61,416 nucleotides of DNA from contig MU129041.1 in NCBI GenBank assembly GCA_014904985.1, positions 116,579 to 177,994 of the forward strand, given 5' to 3'. The position numbers and the translations under genes were made by a program. Below the pieces are notes generated by a model. It was given only the letters and a program-made list of their open reading frames with translations, ran no database searches and had not been told where the DNA came from. Positions within the stretch are counted from its first letter, which is position 1, and each line of letters starts with the position of its first letter. Positions 8,353 through 20,900 of the stretch are shown here, piece by piece. The stretch is from Hydnum rufescens UP504 (lineage: Eukaryota > Basidiomycota > Agaricomycetes > Cantharellales > Hydnaceae).

Positions 8353-9727
8353 TGTTGGAGGGACAAATCCCTACTACGTACAAACCCTATCCAAGGACGA
8401 TCTTTCAAACAAATGAACCATTTTCTATGTCAATCCGGACGTCAATTCCCACGCCGTCATTCATTGAGAACAAGCCTGAATCCCATACGCCTAATACCCA
8501 CAAATCCGCGCCATTCCTTTGTTTGTGCACGAGCCAATTTATTATGTATCTGCGGCACTTCAACAGGCCACCCAAATTCCACTTTTTATGCCATACCTCA
8601 ATGTGGCAATAGCATTCATTTGCTTGCTTTGTTTGACCTTCAATCAGTCTCCACTTCTGATACACGCTTCCTGTTGCCTCAAGGGCGACTCTAACGAATT
8701 GTGATTATGTAACACAACGGATTACACACCCCGGGCCTTGATTCCGACTCGCGGACTTGTCACATGACAAATAGGGGCTAATGCGGCGCTCTCAAGGAGT
8801 AAACGTGGAATATCTCCCTCAGTTTTGATCGGATCGACTCGGCAAGATAGCGCCCAGAAAGCTACGATTCACACCTTTCCGACGATACTAAACACGAGCC
8901 GAACGAATTAAAACTGCATGTTCCGGGTCGATTTCACTATGTGTTTCATATATCCCTTCAGTATTTTTCGATTTTCTCAGTCAGTTTTGATCCAATTCGT
9001 TCGGGACCAGCGCGCCTAGAAAGCTGTCGACAGTCCGCATCCAATGGTACCAAGGGCAAAAAGAGCGGATTAAAACTCGGCTCTCTACAATTTAACTCCC
9101 CATGTCTCATTCCATTATTGCCTCCGCTTTTTTTTGATTATTAATGGCAATTATTCTCTGCCCCTCTTATATCCGACGAAGGGTACGTCTAGGACGACCA
9201 GTTCCACCATTCCCCAAGGGATTCTGTTCAGTAGGAGAGGAGGAATAGCTTGGTTAAGCCATATTCCCCTATTCTGACTTGATTTTGGAATATCTCCTTC
9301 AGTTTTGAAGCTTTTGACTTGATTTCTTTTTCATCATTTTCGCCTTAACCCCACCTTTCTTCCGGTTACCATAGCATTTTTCTGTGATGTATATTAAGTG
9401 CAGGAGATGCGAATTTCGACAGTTTTCCCCCTCCCCAGTTTTGAGGCACTGATGTATTGCCACTGGTTCCTTGGGTGAATTCCACTAAGACTACTACACT
9501 TTGTCTAGGGCCTCAAGAGGAGAGCCTTAGGGTGTGGTTTTGTGACCCATATTCATTCTTTATTCTATTGCTTGAGCAGGTGTTGCTTACAGCATTAGAT
9601 TTCTATCACCAAAGACCTTCCTTCCTTCGAGCCTTAACATTCGGATTGATCCCGTGGTCCCTTCTTTTCGTTCTCGATTCCATATCGTGGACTGTGGCTG
9701 GATTCCTCCCTCCGTTTCCCGCTTACA
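8353..9727 (+). mobile_element. Solo LTR of the Ty3/gypsy family seen at 13534-24264
   Basis: It starts TGTTGGAGGGACAAATCCCT and ends GCTTACA, as do the LTRs of the complete element (1,375 versus 1,380 bp), with clear but diverged similarity throughout. A 4-bp target duplication, GCGG, flanks it (8349-8352 and 9728-9731). No internal region follows, so it arose by recombination between the two LTRs. It contains two diverged copies of the module beginning gtcagttttgatc (near 8810 and 8975). Confidence 0.85.
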
Positions 9728-9731
9728 GCGG

Positions 9732-10858
9732 GCCTTTGTGACGCGTGAAAACCCAAGTTCGTACACCATAGGACCGAAAAAAAAGCAAAATTACCCCTTT
9801 GGGGTGTGACACCCACATTTCTTAGTTCAGCAACCTTTCTGTGACGCGTGACAAAGCGGTTTAGGGGGTGTGTGACGCGTGACTCGAAGGTACAGGAATA
9901 AACGAACGAATGAGAATGGGGAAACTGTCATACAGTAGTTTTTCAAGAAGAAATGAGGGAGGGGGTGGGCATTTCTCGCGATCCAACTATAGAGATGTAT
10001 TCAGAGACCCGTCAGATGCAGTAATAGAGAACTGGATTTATTGCTGACAGAGAATATGGCCATGCGCAGAAGCTAAGTAGTGGCTGTCACTTTGCTAGTG
10101 AAGTTAGCACAAATGTCACGTCACAAAAATATCCCTTTGCTAGACTTTGTGCGCATACAGTAGTTAGGTGGGATGGGCTTGTACATCAGGACAGTGAAAG
10201 TAACAGTATGTTCATCTTCTGAAAATCACTGCCACAGAATGAATTGATGACGGAGCAGAAGGATCTCAGCCATCCATATCTTCAACCATAATCCAAAAAA
10301 ATTCTGAGCTGCCATGAATCTCTTGTTCCCATTAAAAGTCAGGGGTGATAGTCAGATCGATACGCAGTAAAGATCTCGTGACGGGTTGAACATGGGCTTG
10401 AAGACTTTGAGACAGACGTCATGATCCACAGAATTGCAGAAAAAATAACGACGTCTTGAGCTTTGGAATGATGCACCAAACGATGCACAAGTTTTCCTGT
10501 AGTTTGAATCCCTATTAGCTCACTGATTTCTGGGGGTTGCTGGGTATGGTATGAGAATCATGAGGTCCCTCAGCAAGTGGCATTCCTGCACTGCGGGAGC
10601 TCAAGCATACAATCCAGGATTTTTCCGGCAGTCATTCGCACATGCGTGGTATCTGGATTGGTCGAAGTGCAACTTCCTCCATCTTGAAACCTGCAATCAG
10701 GGATCAACCTCTCCACCCCCTTCCCCCATCTTACTTGTGCACTTTTGAGCAGCACATCTGTCTGTTCTGAGTCGTAGGAGTCTGTTTGGGTTACAGTACT
10801 ACCCCACACGCACCTCCTCACAAAATGAAGTCCAAGACCAAGAAGTCGACTGCTGTCG
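9732..10858. other. Intergenic region with TGTGACGCGTGA repeats
   Basis: Three copies of tgtgacgcgtga occur at about 9736, 9841 and 9871, right of the solo LTR. The remainder up to 10858 shows no gene that I recognise and presumably carries the promoter of the following gene. Confidence 0.5.
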
Positions 10859-13533
10859 ATGGATAGCTCAATTCCCTCGACTGTGGGAGCATCATCCTCT
10901 TCCATTGTCCCTTCTGCTTCCTCATCTAGGGGGACGAAGAAGTTCCTGAGCTTCAAAAAGAAGTCTGAAGTTTCTCTGCCAGCACCTCCTCCCAACCCCA
11001 TCGAGCTCAATGATGATGGCCAACCCTCGCAGTGGCAATTTGGTGAATCCCTTGGTCCTGCCCTGCCACTTAGTTCAGCTAATGTGCTGAAGGCATTTTC
11101 ATGCCATGGGCAAACAGATACTATCATCATTTCAAGGAAGTTCAGTCTTGTAAGTTTCTTCCTTTCATGGCAAGAATTTGTTTCAAGGACTAATAGTGAC
11201 ATTATCTCCAGCTCTCAGAGGCGATCACCCCAGCTCTTCCAAGCACTTCATTTGCATTCAGGACTGGGTGCTGGAGTACAACAACACTGTCCACGATTCA
11301 GATCTGTCCGCTCAATTGACATCCTTATTGGCATCTGACCCAGGCCCTGTGAACGTGGACGATCTCTCTGGCCTTTTGTTTCCTGGCCTCCCAGAGTTTA
11401 ATCCAAAATACCAGGAGTCACTGTATCGATGTTGGGACTCGGACGTATTCAACACTATCCGACTCACTAGGTCATGGTTGCCATCACGTTCTCCCACTTG
11501 GTCATACGGCGACATTCTGTGCATGCAACACATGTACAATCACACCTTGCCACATTTTCCCTATCTCCTTGAACATCAATATCCAGCATGTCAGCCCATG
11601 AAAAAGAGCACATACCACTTGGATTGGTATTTCGACAATGTATGGTTACGGAACATCCGGAACCTCATTGTCAACACATTCGAGTTACATCAGCTGTGGT
11701 TTGGGGCCACAGAATTTTTCAATTTACGACTCAACAATATTCTGACCTCATCATCAATCTGTGGCACCTCCAACATCATCAACTCTTTGATCCAGAGTGG
11801 ATGTGATGGTGCTCTCCCCACCCCGTCCAGTTTCTCAAAATTCCACATGCCACTTGAGATTATAAAACTCGAAGATGCAGAGGCCCAGTTACATGCTGTT
11901 AGTCGACTTCTGATGCATCGGACCATCAACCACATTGCTCTCGTTGCTGGTCTGGAGCTCCCACGATTTGGAGTCAATCATGCTCTTGTGGGAGCTTTCT
12001 TTTCTATGGCTGAGGTCGACTTTCCTTTTGAGGAATTAGAACACCATGGTGTCCCCCTCCAAGGCATTCGAATCTTGGATGGGAAAGACATTCATCCTCT
12101 TAATCCTTGTCCACCCACTACAGCCCTGGAATATCAGGTGATTGTTAAAGAGATTACCGAACATGATACCGGCGATGCTCGTGGCGAATTTTTGGAAATC
12201 TGGAGGATGCAGCCTGTGGCTGAGGTTAAACATCCATCACCCTGGATCATCAAGTTCCCGATTGGGCAGGGGGATGAATCCCAGCAATCCAGGGCCCTCT
12301 ATAATGATCTGTTTGAGTCCTGTCTTCGAGATGTGGACAGTCATATGGCTGGAGCACTCGCCCGTGTCTTGGGTCCTGGTACCATTATGCTTCATGACAC
12401 AGTACCTCTCCCATGTGCTGCCTCGCTGTCCCCACCATGAGATCCCATGCCACAACCAACTCTACCCACTGGCTCGATGGACTTGAATTTGGTTGATGCC
12501 GTCATGCCTGACTTTAACACCAACCCTTCCTCATCTGATGAAGAAGGGTCTATTGATGACTGGAATCCAAGGTTGCAGAGGAGGAAGGCCTGTATTGCGG
12601 TGGCAGCACAGGCAGACCCCCTTTGGGATGCTGTGCAGAAGGACCTTCCTGTTGTGGTGCGGGACCAGGCTTCAGCTGAGTATGGTCGCATTGTCCCCAT
12701 GATCCAAGTTGCCCAGAACAAGCGTAGGGTATGGCGCACACCCCTGGAGGAGTATCTCCTTGTGGAGTGGACTGAATGGCACCGGCGTGCACCACCCACT
12801 CCATGCATTGAGCTTCCACAACCTGAAGACAGTTGTGTGGCCTCGTCCTCGCATGTCACTGTGGGACCATCATATACACAGCAGCGTTCAACCCGGTCCT
12901 GTTCTCCTACTGTGGTTGGTCAGCATGGTCATGGTCATTATGATTGGCCTCGTTCACATTCTCCTTGCCGTTTCCGCCCTCATTCGCATTCTCCTTGCCA
13001 TTTCCACCCTCATCCACATTCATCTCCCCACTTCCGCCGCCATTCGCGCTCGCTCCGTCATTGTTGCTCCCCTTCCCATGATCGTCGTCGCCCTCCTTCC
13101 CGCAATCATTGCCGGCCTCTTTCCTGTGATCGTCACCCTCCTTCTTCCAGCTGTTGCCATTCTTGCTCTCCTGGAAGCGATCTTGCTGGCTCTCGTGGTC
13201 GTCCTGTTTCTCGAATGCCAGAGCCTTCTGGCTCTTGGCATGCCCAGCATTCGCAGAGTGCTTCTCATGGTCCAACCAAGGTTGTTGATTCATTCGAGGT
13301 GCCCCAAACACCTCCAGGCCACCCTTCCACCCCTCCTGTCATTCCTGGTGATTCATTCGAGGCACTCCAACTGCCTCCAGATCACCCTTCTGCCCCTCCT
13401 GTCGTTCCTAGTGATTCATTCAAGGCACCCCAAATGCCTCCTGGTTGCCCTTCTGCCCTTTCCACCTTTCCTGGAGGTGCTATTCCAGAGACCGCTGATC
13501 CAGCTGCCACCAATCCAGCTGCTGCCAATCCGG
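10859..13533 (+). pseudogene. Uncharacterised gene (family B), 5' part, split by the LTR element
   Basis: Exon 1 (10859-11149, 97 codons, Ser-rich start MDSSIPSTVG) joins in frame to 11262 across a 112-nt intron (GTAAGT...TTCAG). A long frame then runs to 13533, broken only by one TGA at 12438-12440. The product has an unrecognised folded region of about 400 residues (conserved-looking WYFDNVWLRN and LRDVDSHMAGALARVLGPG), a Ser/Asp/Glu stretch, a Ser/His/Arg/Pro-rich low-complexity segment, and Pro-Ala-Ala-Asn repeats. The Ty3/gypsy element sits inside those repeats. Joining 13533 to 24269, with one copy of the 4-bp duplication removed, keeps the frame. I do not recognise the family and assign no function. 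Confidence 0.7.
13530..13533. repeat. Target-site duplication CCGG, left copy
   Basis: CCGG precedes the 5' LTR, and an identical CCGG follows the 3' LTR at 24265-24268. The duplication is 4 bp, as for the solo LTR at 8353. Confidence 0.85.
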
Positions 13534-14913
13534 TGTTGGAGGGATAAATCCCTACACCATAGAATCCTCATCCTCAGCCCATTTTCCCTACGAATGAATC
13601 AATTATATGTCACTGCACTCATTTAATTATATCGCCATTCATTTATTCATGAAATCAATTGGATTCCTACCCTTTCCAACCCATAATATCACCTCATTCC
13701 TTTACCATGTCCACCAGTCAATTTATTGACTATCTGTCAGACTTCAACAGTCCTCATCAAAAAGGGGCAGTTTATGCCCTACTTCCAGTCCATTTTCTTT
13801 GGACAAGGCAATTCAACTTACCATCTTTCTTCAAGACTGGGTGACTTGCCTGCTCTTCCAAGTCATCCTACTGCCTTAAGGGCGACAGATTGTGATTATG
13901 TAACGATGCGGACTGGGCCTAGTTCCAATTCTGGACTCACGGATTCATCACATGATCCAGATAGGGGCTGCACTACTCTGAAGGAGTATTTTTCGAATTT
14001 CTCCGTCAGTTTTGATCGGATCGACTCGAAACGACCGCGCCCAGAAAGATACGAATCGTACCTATCGAACGGTACCAAACACAAAACGAACGGATCAAAA
14101 ATGCGGTCCCTGTAACAATATCTTGCCATGATTCATACTCTGAAGGAGTATTTTTCGGATTTCTCTGTCAGTTTTGATCGGATCGACTTGAAACGACCAT
14201 GCCCTGAAATCTGTTGAAATGCGCATCGAACAGTACCAAGGAAAAAACGAGCGGACGCGAACTCCATTTTTCACAAGACAACTCCCTCCCCATGACTCCC
14301 CCTTTGCTCCACCATTCAAAATAGCGAATTACTTCTGGCCCTCTTATGTCCAATGGAGAAGATCCTCAGGGCGACCTATTCCACTTTTCCTTAAGGGAAC
14401 TTGTCCAGGTTTGAAGGAGGAATAGCATGTAATGTGTCAATCTCCCCTTTTATCTTGAAATTGGAATATCTCCATCAGTTTTGAAGATTTTAACTTGATT
14501 TCTTTTTCTCTGTGTGTCCCTTAAGTCCGACGTTTTTACTTTCTATTGAGTAGAAGTCTGGATTGTATATTAGGTGCAGCTAGCACACAAATTCAGTAGT
14601 CCTCCCCCTCCCTCCAGTTTGAAGCTCCTTGAACAGCTGCTGGTCCCTGGGTGATTTCTCACTACAAAAAGCAAATTCTAACTACACTTTGACTAAGGTC
14701 TCAAGAAGAGATTCTTAGGGTGTGGTAATTTGACTGAAAGACACATTCTCACTAAATTGCTTGGGCTTTGTTGGCTCACTGCAATTTCCCCTGTTCAAAA
14801 GACCTTCCCCCACTCGGACCTGAACATCTGGATTAGATCTGTGATCCCCTCATTCGTCCCTGGCTCAACATCGTGGACAGTAGTTGGATTGGTTAATAAC
14901 CATCCTGCTTACA
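13534..14913 (+). repeat. 5' LTR (1,380 bp)
   Basis: It begins TGTTGGAGGGATAAATCCCT, with a small AGGGAT/ATCCCT hairpin at the tip, and ends CTGCTTACA. It contains a direct internal duplication: the module ctgaaggagtatttttcg + gtcagttttgatcgg occurs at about 13978 and again at about 14139. A TGG-starting candidate primer-binding site lies at 14917, 3 nt past the LTR. Small frames inside recur in the other LTR and are not genes. Confidence 0.93.
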
Positions 14914-14998
14914 AATTGGTGGTCCTTACAGGGGATCACAAGAATCTCAATTCACACCCCTATTATCAACACTTGGAACAAATTCTCACGTCTTAACA

Positions 14999-17900
14999 AT
15001 GTCTTCACTGGCATTCACTCACATGCCTGGACCTTGTTCCAGAGACACCCCCAGGTTTACTGGGAAATGGATCTTACATTTCCTCACGGAATACAAGTTT
15101 TGTATGTCCGCGGCGGGCCTTACACCAGCCCAAATGGTCTGCCAAATCACTCGTTATTGTGACAGTAAGTCCGAGTGGTTCATCAAGACACTCGATGAAT
15201 ACTCGGGCGATGATTGGACAGTATTTAAGACTCAACTACTTGAGTACTATCCATCTGAGGAAGAAAACCCCTATTACAAACTCGACCATCTCATCAAACT
15301 AGCTAGGAAGAGTCATAATTTAATGTCTATCCAAAAGTTTGATGAATATATTCACGAGTTCAAAGTTATCACAAAGGTGCTTGAAGATTGCCAGTCTCTA
15401 TCTGAGACTGATAAACACAACTATTTTTGGAGAGGTTTAAAGCCTCGTACCTTTCATGAAAATGTTGCTAATGTCCTCATGAATCTTGAATTATGGACAG
15501 ACTTGACGAAACCCCCACCTATGAACAAGGTTATTAGTACTGTGAAAACTCGTCTCAAATGAGACCTTTACTGAGTTGTTGATGATGATGAAAGCCCAGA
15601 GGTCTCGAGCGAGATGGGCATACCAAGTTCATCAGATTCGGACAAAGAGTCCTCAATTTCAGATTCGGACATTGAGAAAGATACTAGTCATGCTAAGTCT
15701 AAGAAACATCGCATTAGACTTGAGTCCAAGGTCAAGAAAGAAGAACCTACCGCGAAGCTTCAACATGAAGCCAAACCCCAGGCACAGGAGCCCGGGGACT
15801 CGTCTAAGTCGAATATCAACGATCTTGTTGAAAAGATCGGCTGTTTGGCGATTGCGATTGAAGTGGATAGGCCTACAAAAAGGTCTCCTAGGCCCTCTGG
15901 ATCTTCAATCAGATGTTTCATGTGCACTGAAGATGGACACTCACTAAGAGATTGTCTGGAAACCAAAGCCTTTATCGTGAAGAAAATCTTGAAGTTCTTG
16001 CATGAAGGTCATCTCGTGAAATTTGATGGTTCGGATTTGCCTCATGGAGATGTTGATAATGGTGGTGTTGCTCAGGTTCTGCAAGAACAGATAGCAAATG
16101 CGTCAAATGTGGAGACAGACTGCTTACCGAGGTTTGACTCCCTTAACCAGGAGTTTGCTATGTTCGGAGAGTACGAATACGACGTTTTTCCTGCTGAGAG
16201 AGCGCAAAATCGTCTGCAGAAGTGATCCGAACCATATGACAAAGATGATACTAAGGGAAAGCGACCTGAACGGCCTAACCGAGCCTATGTGGAGGTTCCT
16301 AACCAAGGCCATGGTCAACAAAATCCGATACCAATGCTGAGAGACTCGCCTACCACGTCTAAACGAGATGTTAAGACTCCAGACCAGGGTGGCCAGTCGA
16401 GTTCTGAAAAACAACCCGTGACAATCTTGAAGCGTGATGCGCAGCTGCCAGATGAAGACGTAGTGATGGGGGATGGCTCCCCAAGTAATCCTCAAGTCCA
16501 CAAACCCCCGGTTACTCATAGAGAGAAGACTCGTCCTAAAGGCAAAGAAATGCATAAGCCCACACTCGATGACATTGTAGTTCATGAGAAGAATGATCTG
16601 GCAAGGAAGAGAGCCTCACCAGCTTACCGATTCGCTAGCGAGCTTCAGGAATCCATCAATATCGAGGATTTATACAAGTCCTTGATGGACAAAGAAGTTA
16701 CTGTTCGACTCGGCGATGTTCTTGGATCTTCATTCGAGCTTTGTAAAAGGCTTCAGATCGCAACAAAGATGCAGAGGATTCCAGTTGTTATGGAGGTTCC
16801 ACAGACAAAGAATGCCAAGGTGTTAGCCAGTTTGGTTGAATGCAGAATCAAACCGCTTGAAGCCAAAAAGGGACCTAAGTGCCCATATGTCAATCGTCCT
16901 CCAAAAGACATATGTACTATTGGTCTAATTCAAGTCAACTCCAATGACGAAACATCAGATGACTACCTTTCTGATGATACCGAATATACATTGAATACCG
17001 ATGATCAAGCTGAGGAATATTATAAAAGACAGCTTGAAATTGAACATGACCGAGTCTTCAATACGAAAAATTCGGATTATTTGTTTAGCCTGTCCTTTTT
17101 GGCTATGGTAATGGCTAAAATCCAAGGCACAATTATGGGTCGATCCTGTACAATGTTAATTGATAATGGAAGTGAATTGAACATGATGGGACAGGCAACT
17201 CAAGTCAAATTGGAGCTCCTGATGGATCCTTCAGGAAAGGACTGGCATTTGCGTGGAGTTTCTGGCCACCAAGTTAATCTTGTTGGGCTTTGTCGTGACA
17301 TTCCGGTACATGTTGGAGGAGTTCCACTCCACCACAATTTCTTTATAACACCCGACGACATTGGGTCCAAAGAAGTAACTCTAGGACAACCATGGTTATT
17401 TTCATACTTGGCCAGAATCAATTACACTCATGGATCTGGGATGAATCTCCAAATATGGCAAGACAGAGATCGAGACACTGGACATTCCGTTAAAGTGACA
17501 TTGCCAATAATGTCAGCACCTAGGAACATCCTTCCTATCGAATTAGTCAAATGTCATGCGAAGTCTGCTTCAAACAGCTGTTCTGCTGAAGTGGAAACCT
17601 TTGAAGAAATTCCGGAATTTCCTACAAATATATCTTCAATTCTGTCAGACATGGGAGGCAAGCTTATAAAGCTGAGGCCTGTTAACCATGACCCGGACAT
17701 TCTCAATCAAGCTTTACACACACCTGTCATTCTTGATGCCCTCTGAACAGTGTATCATGTTCAAAACTTGATCCAGGACAACCAATTGGAGGCTCGATTA
17801 ATGAAAGCCCTTATAAATAATGGTCTTTCATTCGCCCGTACAATAGGTCCGGCTGAGGAGATCACAAGATATATCATGGGCAACCAGAAATACAAACCTG

Positions 17901-20900
17901 TTGGGAAGAAAGTCCATCCGGTAGCATCCTATAATCTGGATTTTCGCGCCTTAGTCTTCAATCCGTTGAAACTCAGGGAATTTCCATCCCTGCCAACGAA
18001 TCCTATCAAGCTAGAGGATATTCAATATATGGAACAAATAACAAGGGAATGTCTTACCTATATTTTGGACAATATTCCTACGGGTTTCCTAACCAAACCA
18101 GAAACTGAGCTTATTGCTCACTTGATCGTAACACATGGCGATGCCTTTGTGTTTGAAGAACATGAAAGAGGAACCTTTAATACGGAATATTTTCCTCTGT
18201 ACAAAATGCCAACCATACCTCATGAACCTTGGATGAGGAAAAACATAAGAATTCCTCTTGGTCGAATGGACAAGGTTTCGAAATTGCTCCAGGAACAGTT
18301 TGATAGTGGAAAGTATGAGCGATCCGCTTCATCCTATCGTTCAGCTATCTTTGCAGTCGAAAAGAAGTCCGGTTTCTTGCAACTGGTGCATGATCTACAG
18401 CCCCTGAATGCCATGACTATCTGTGACACCGGTCTTCCACCGCATATCAACGAAATGATTGAACAATTCATGGGGCGAACCTGCTACTGTATTTGTGATC
18501 TCAAGAGTGGATATGACAGCTATTTATTGGCTGAGAAATCCCGCGATTTAACAACTTTTCATGGATACGCTCTAGGGCCACTTAGACTCACAAGATTGCC
18601 TCAAGGCTATACTAACTCTATGCAAGTCTTCTGTCGCGCGACCTCGCATATGATCGGATCTATGGCACCTGATCATGCCAACGTCTTTGTGGATGACTGC
18701 GTGGGAATGGGACCCCGGTCTGACTATGGCAATGTTCCAATTCCCAAGAACAAGCAAATTCGCCACTTTATTTTCAAATTTGCTACAATGTTACAAGAGC
18801 TTCTAATATGAGTCAAGATTTCTGGTGCTACTATCACGGGCCAGAAGGCCATTATTGCTACACCCTGACTTGCGCTTCTTGGAGCCATCGTCTCTAAAGA
18901 AGGAGCCCATGTATCACATGAAATTAATGCCAAACTACAAAAATGGCCTACCTGTGCCAATTCAACAGAAGTTCAAGGGTTCCTCGGAACTGTTGGAGTC
19001 ATAAGACGTTGGATTAAAGACTTTGCGATAATAGCTAAGCCTCTTACCTCGTTAACTCGGAAAATGGCACCTAGTGAGTTTGCTTGGAGCCAGGAAGCAC
19101 AGTGCTCCTTAGACGAGTTGAAACAACTAGCCACAACGGCTGTACCAATTAAAGCAATCAACTACGATCTTGCATGAGCTGTCATATCGAAATCACAACG
19201 AAATGACGACTATGGCCTTGTTTCTATCGCAGTGGACTCGTCTACTATGGGATGTGGCTGGGTAGTCAGCCAACAAGTCAATAATGTTGACTATCTGATT
19301 AATTTCGGATCACTTACCTTCAACAATACCGAGAGTTGCTATTCACAGCCCAAATTGGAGCTGTATGGGGTTTTTTGTGCTTTGAATGCTGAACGATACA
19401 GACTACATGGAATCCATTTCCACCTCGTGCTAGACGCAAGCTACATAGCAAAGATGATCAACAATCTGGGTTTACCCAATGCTGCAATGACAAGATGGAT
19501 CTCGTACATTTTGCTTTTTGATTTTGAAGTAATGCATTTGCCTGCTTCAAAACATCGAGGCCCAGATGGTTTATCGCAATGTCCACAAGCAAGTCAAGAT
19601 TTGGACGAATCTGAAGCAGAATCTGATATTAGCGAGACTATTAAACTAGTCAAGGTACCAAAAGACAACTTATCTGAAATCTCAGATACTGTGGAAGACC
19701 CAATCCTGCGCTTTACAACCTTAAATTGATTATCGGGAGAAAGAAACTCTCTTGAAGTCGATTGGGTGCAACCCGATTGCGTGTCTAGTGAAATTCCAGA
19801 TGATGAATTTTCACTTGAAGCCTTTGAGGGTGAAGCATTCGTACCTGCTGAAGATGAGTCAACAAAGAAGTTAACTCATAAGCATAAGATCTATGAGTAC
19901 AACACTTCCAAGTACTGGGATGAAATCCTAGCGTACCTTACAAGTTTGAAGCTTCCTGAGGATCAAAAGCGAAGGAACCACATAGCCAACCAGGCTAGGC
20001 ACTTCTTTATTCTGGAACAAATGCTTTGGCAACATAATGGTGACAAGCCACCTCTTCAAGTCATATTGAGCAGAGAGATCTGTACGAGGATTTGTCAAGA
20101 TGCACATGATGAATCTGGACATCGAGGACGAGACCCAACCTTTCGTAAAGTCCGAGACTTGTACTGGTGGCCTAACATGTACAATTTTGTCGCTCAGTAC
20201 TGTCTGACCTGTCATGAATGTCAAATGCGATCGACTTACAGGAATATGATTCCTATTCAACCACAGTATACTCGCACATTACTCAGGCGATTCGATATGG
20301 ACTCGGTCCATATGCCTAAAGGGAAACATGGGTTTAGATATGTTGTTGATCTAGTTGACAATCTTACTGGGTTTCTCGAGGCTACGAAGCTGAAAGCTTT
20401 ATCGTTGGACAAGATCGCTGATTTTTTATTCGACATCATGTGTCGATATGGCTGCATTTTCCAGCTTACAATCGATAATGGATCTGAGTTCAAGGGAGCT
20501 GTTGAGGGCCTCATGCAGAAATATAAGGTGCCTGTTGTTAAAATATCACCTTATAATCCTCAAGCAAATGGAAAATCCGAATGTGGACATGCCATATGGA
20601 TTAATGCACTATGGAAGATATCATCGATCCGAATCTATGATTGGCCCAACTATTTAGGCCATGCTATCTGGGCTGATAGGGTGACGGTCAAACAAAACAC
20701 GGGATACACTCCCTACTATCTGCTGTATGGCCAGCACCCGCTTATGCCCCACAACGTTAAAGACTGCACTTTCCATTCCTTGGATTGGCCGTCTGTAAAA
20801 AGTACCGAAGACCTTCTTGCATTAAGGATCTTGCAGATCAGCAAATGAGATGATCTACTTGATGAAGCCGTGTTAGCAAACAAAAACTCATGAAGGAAAG

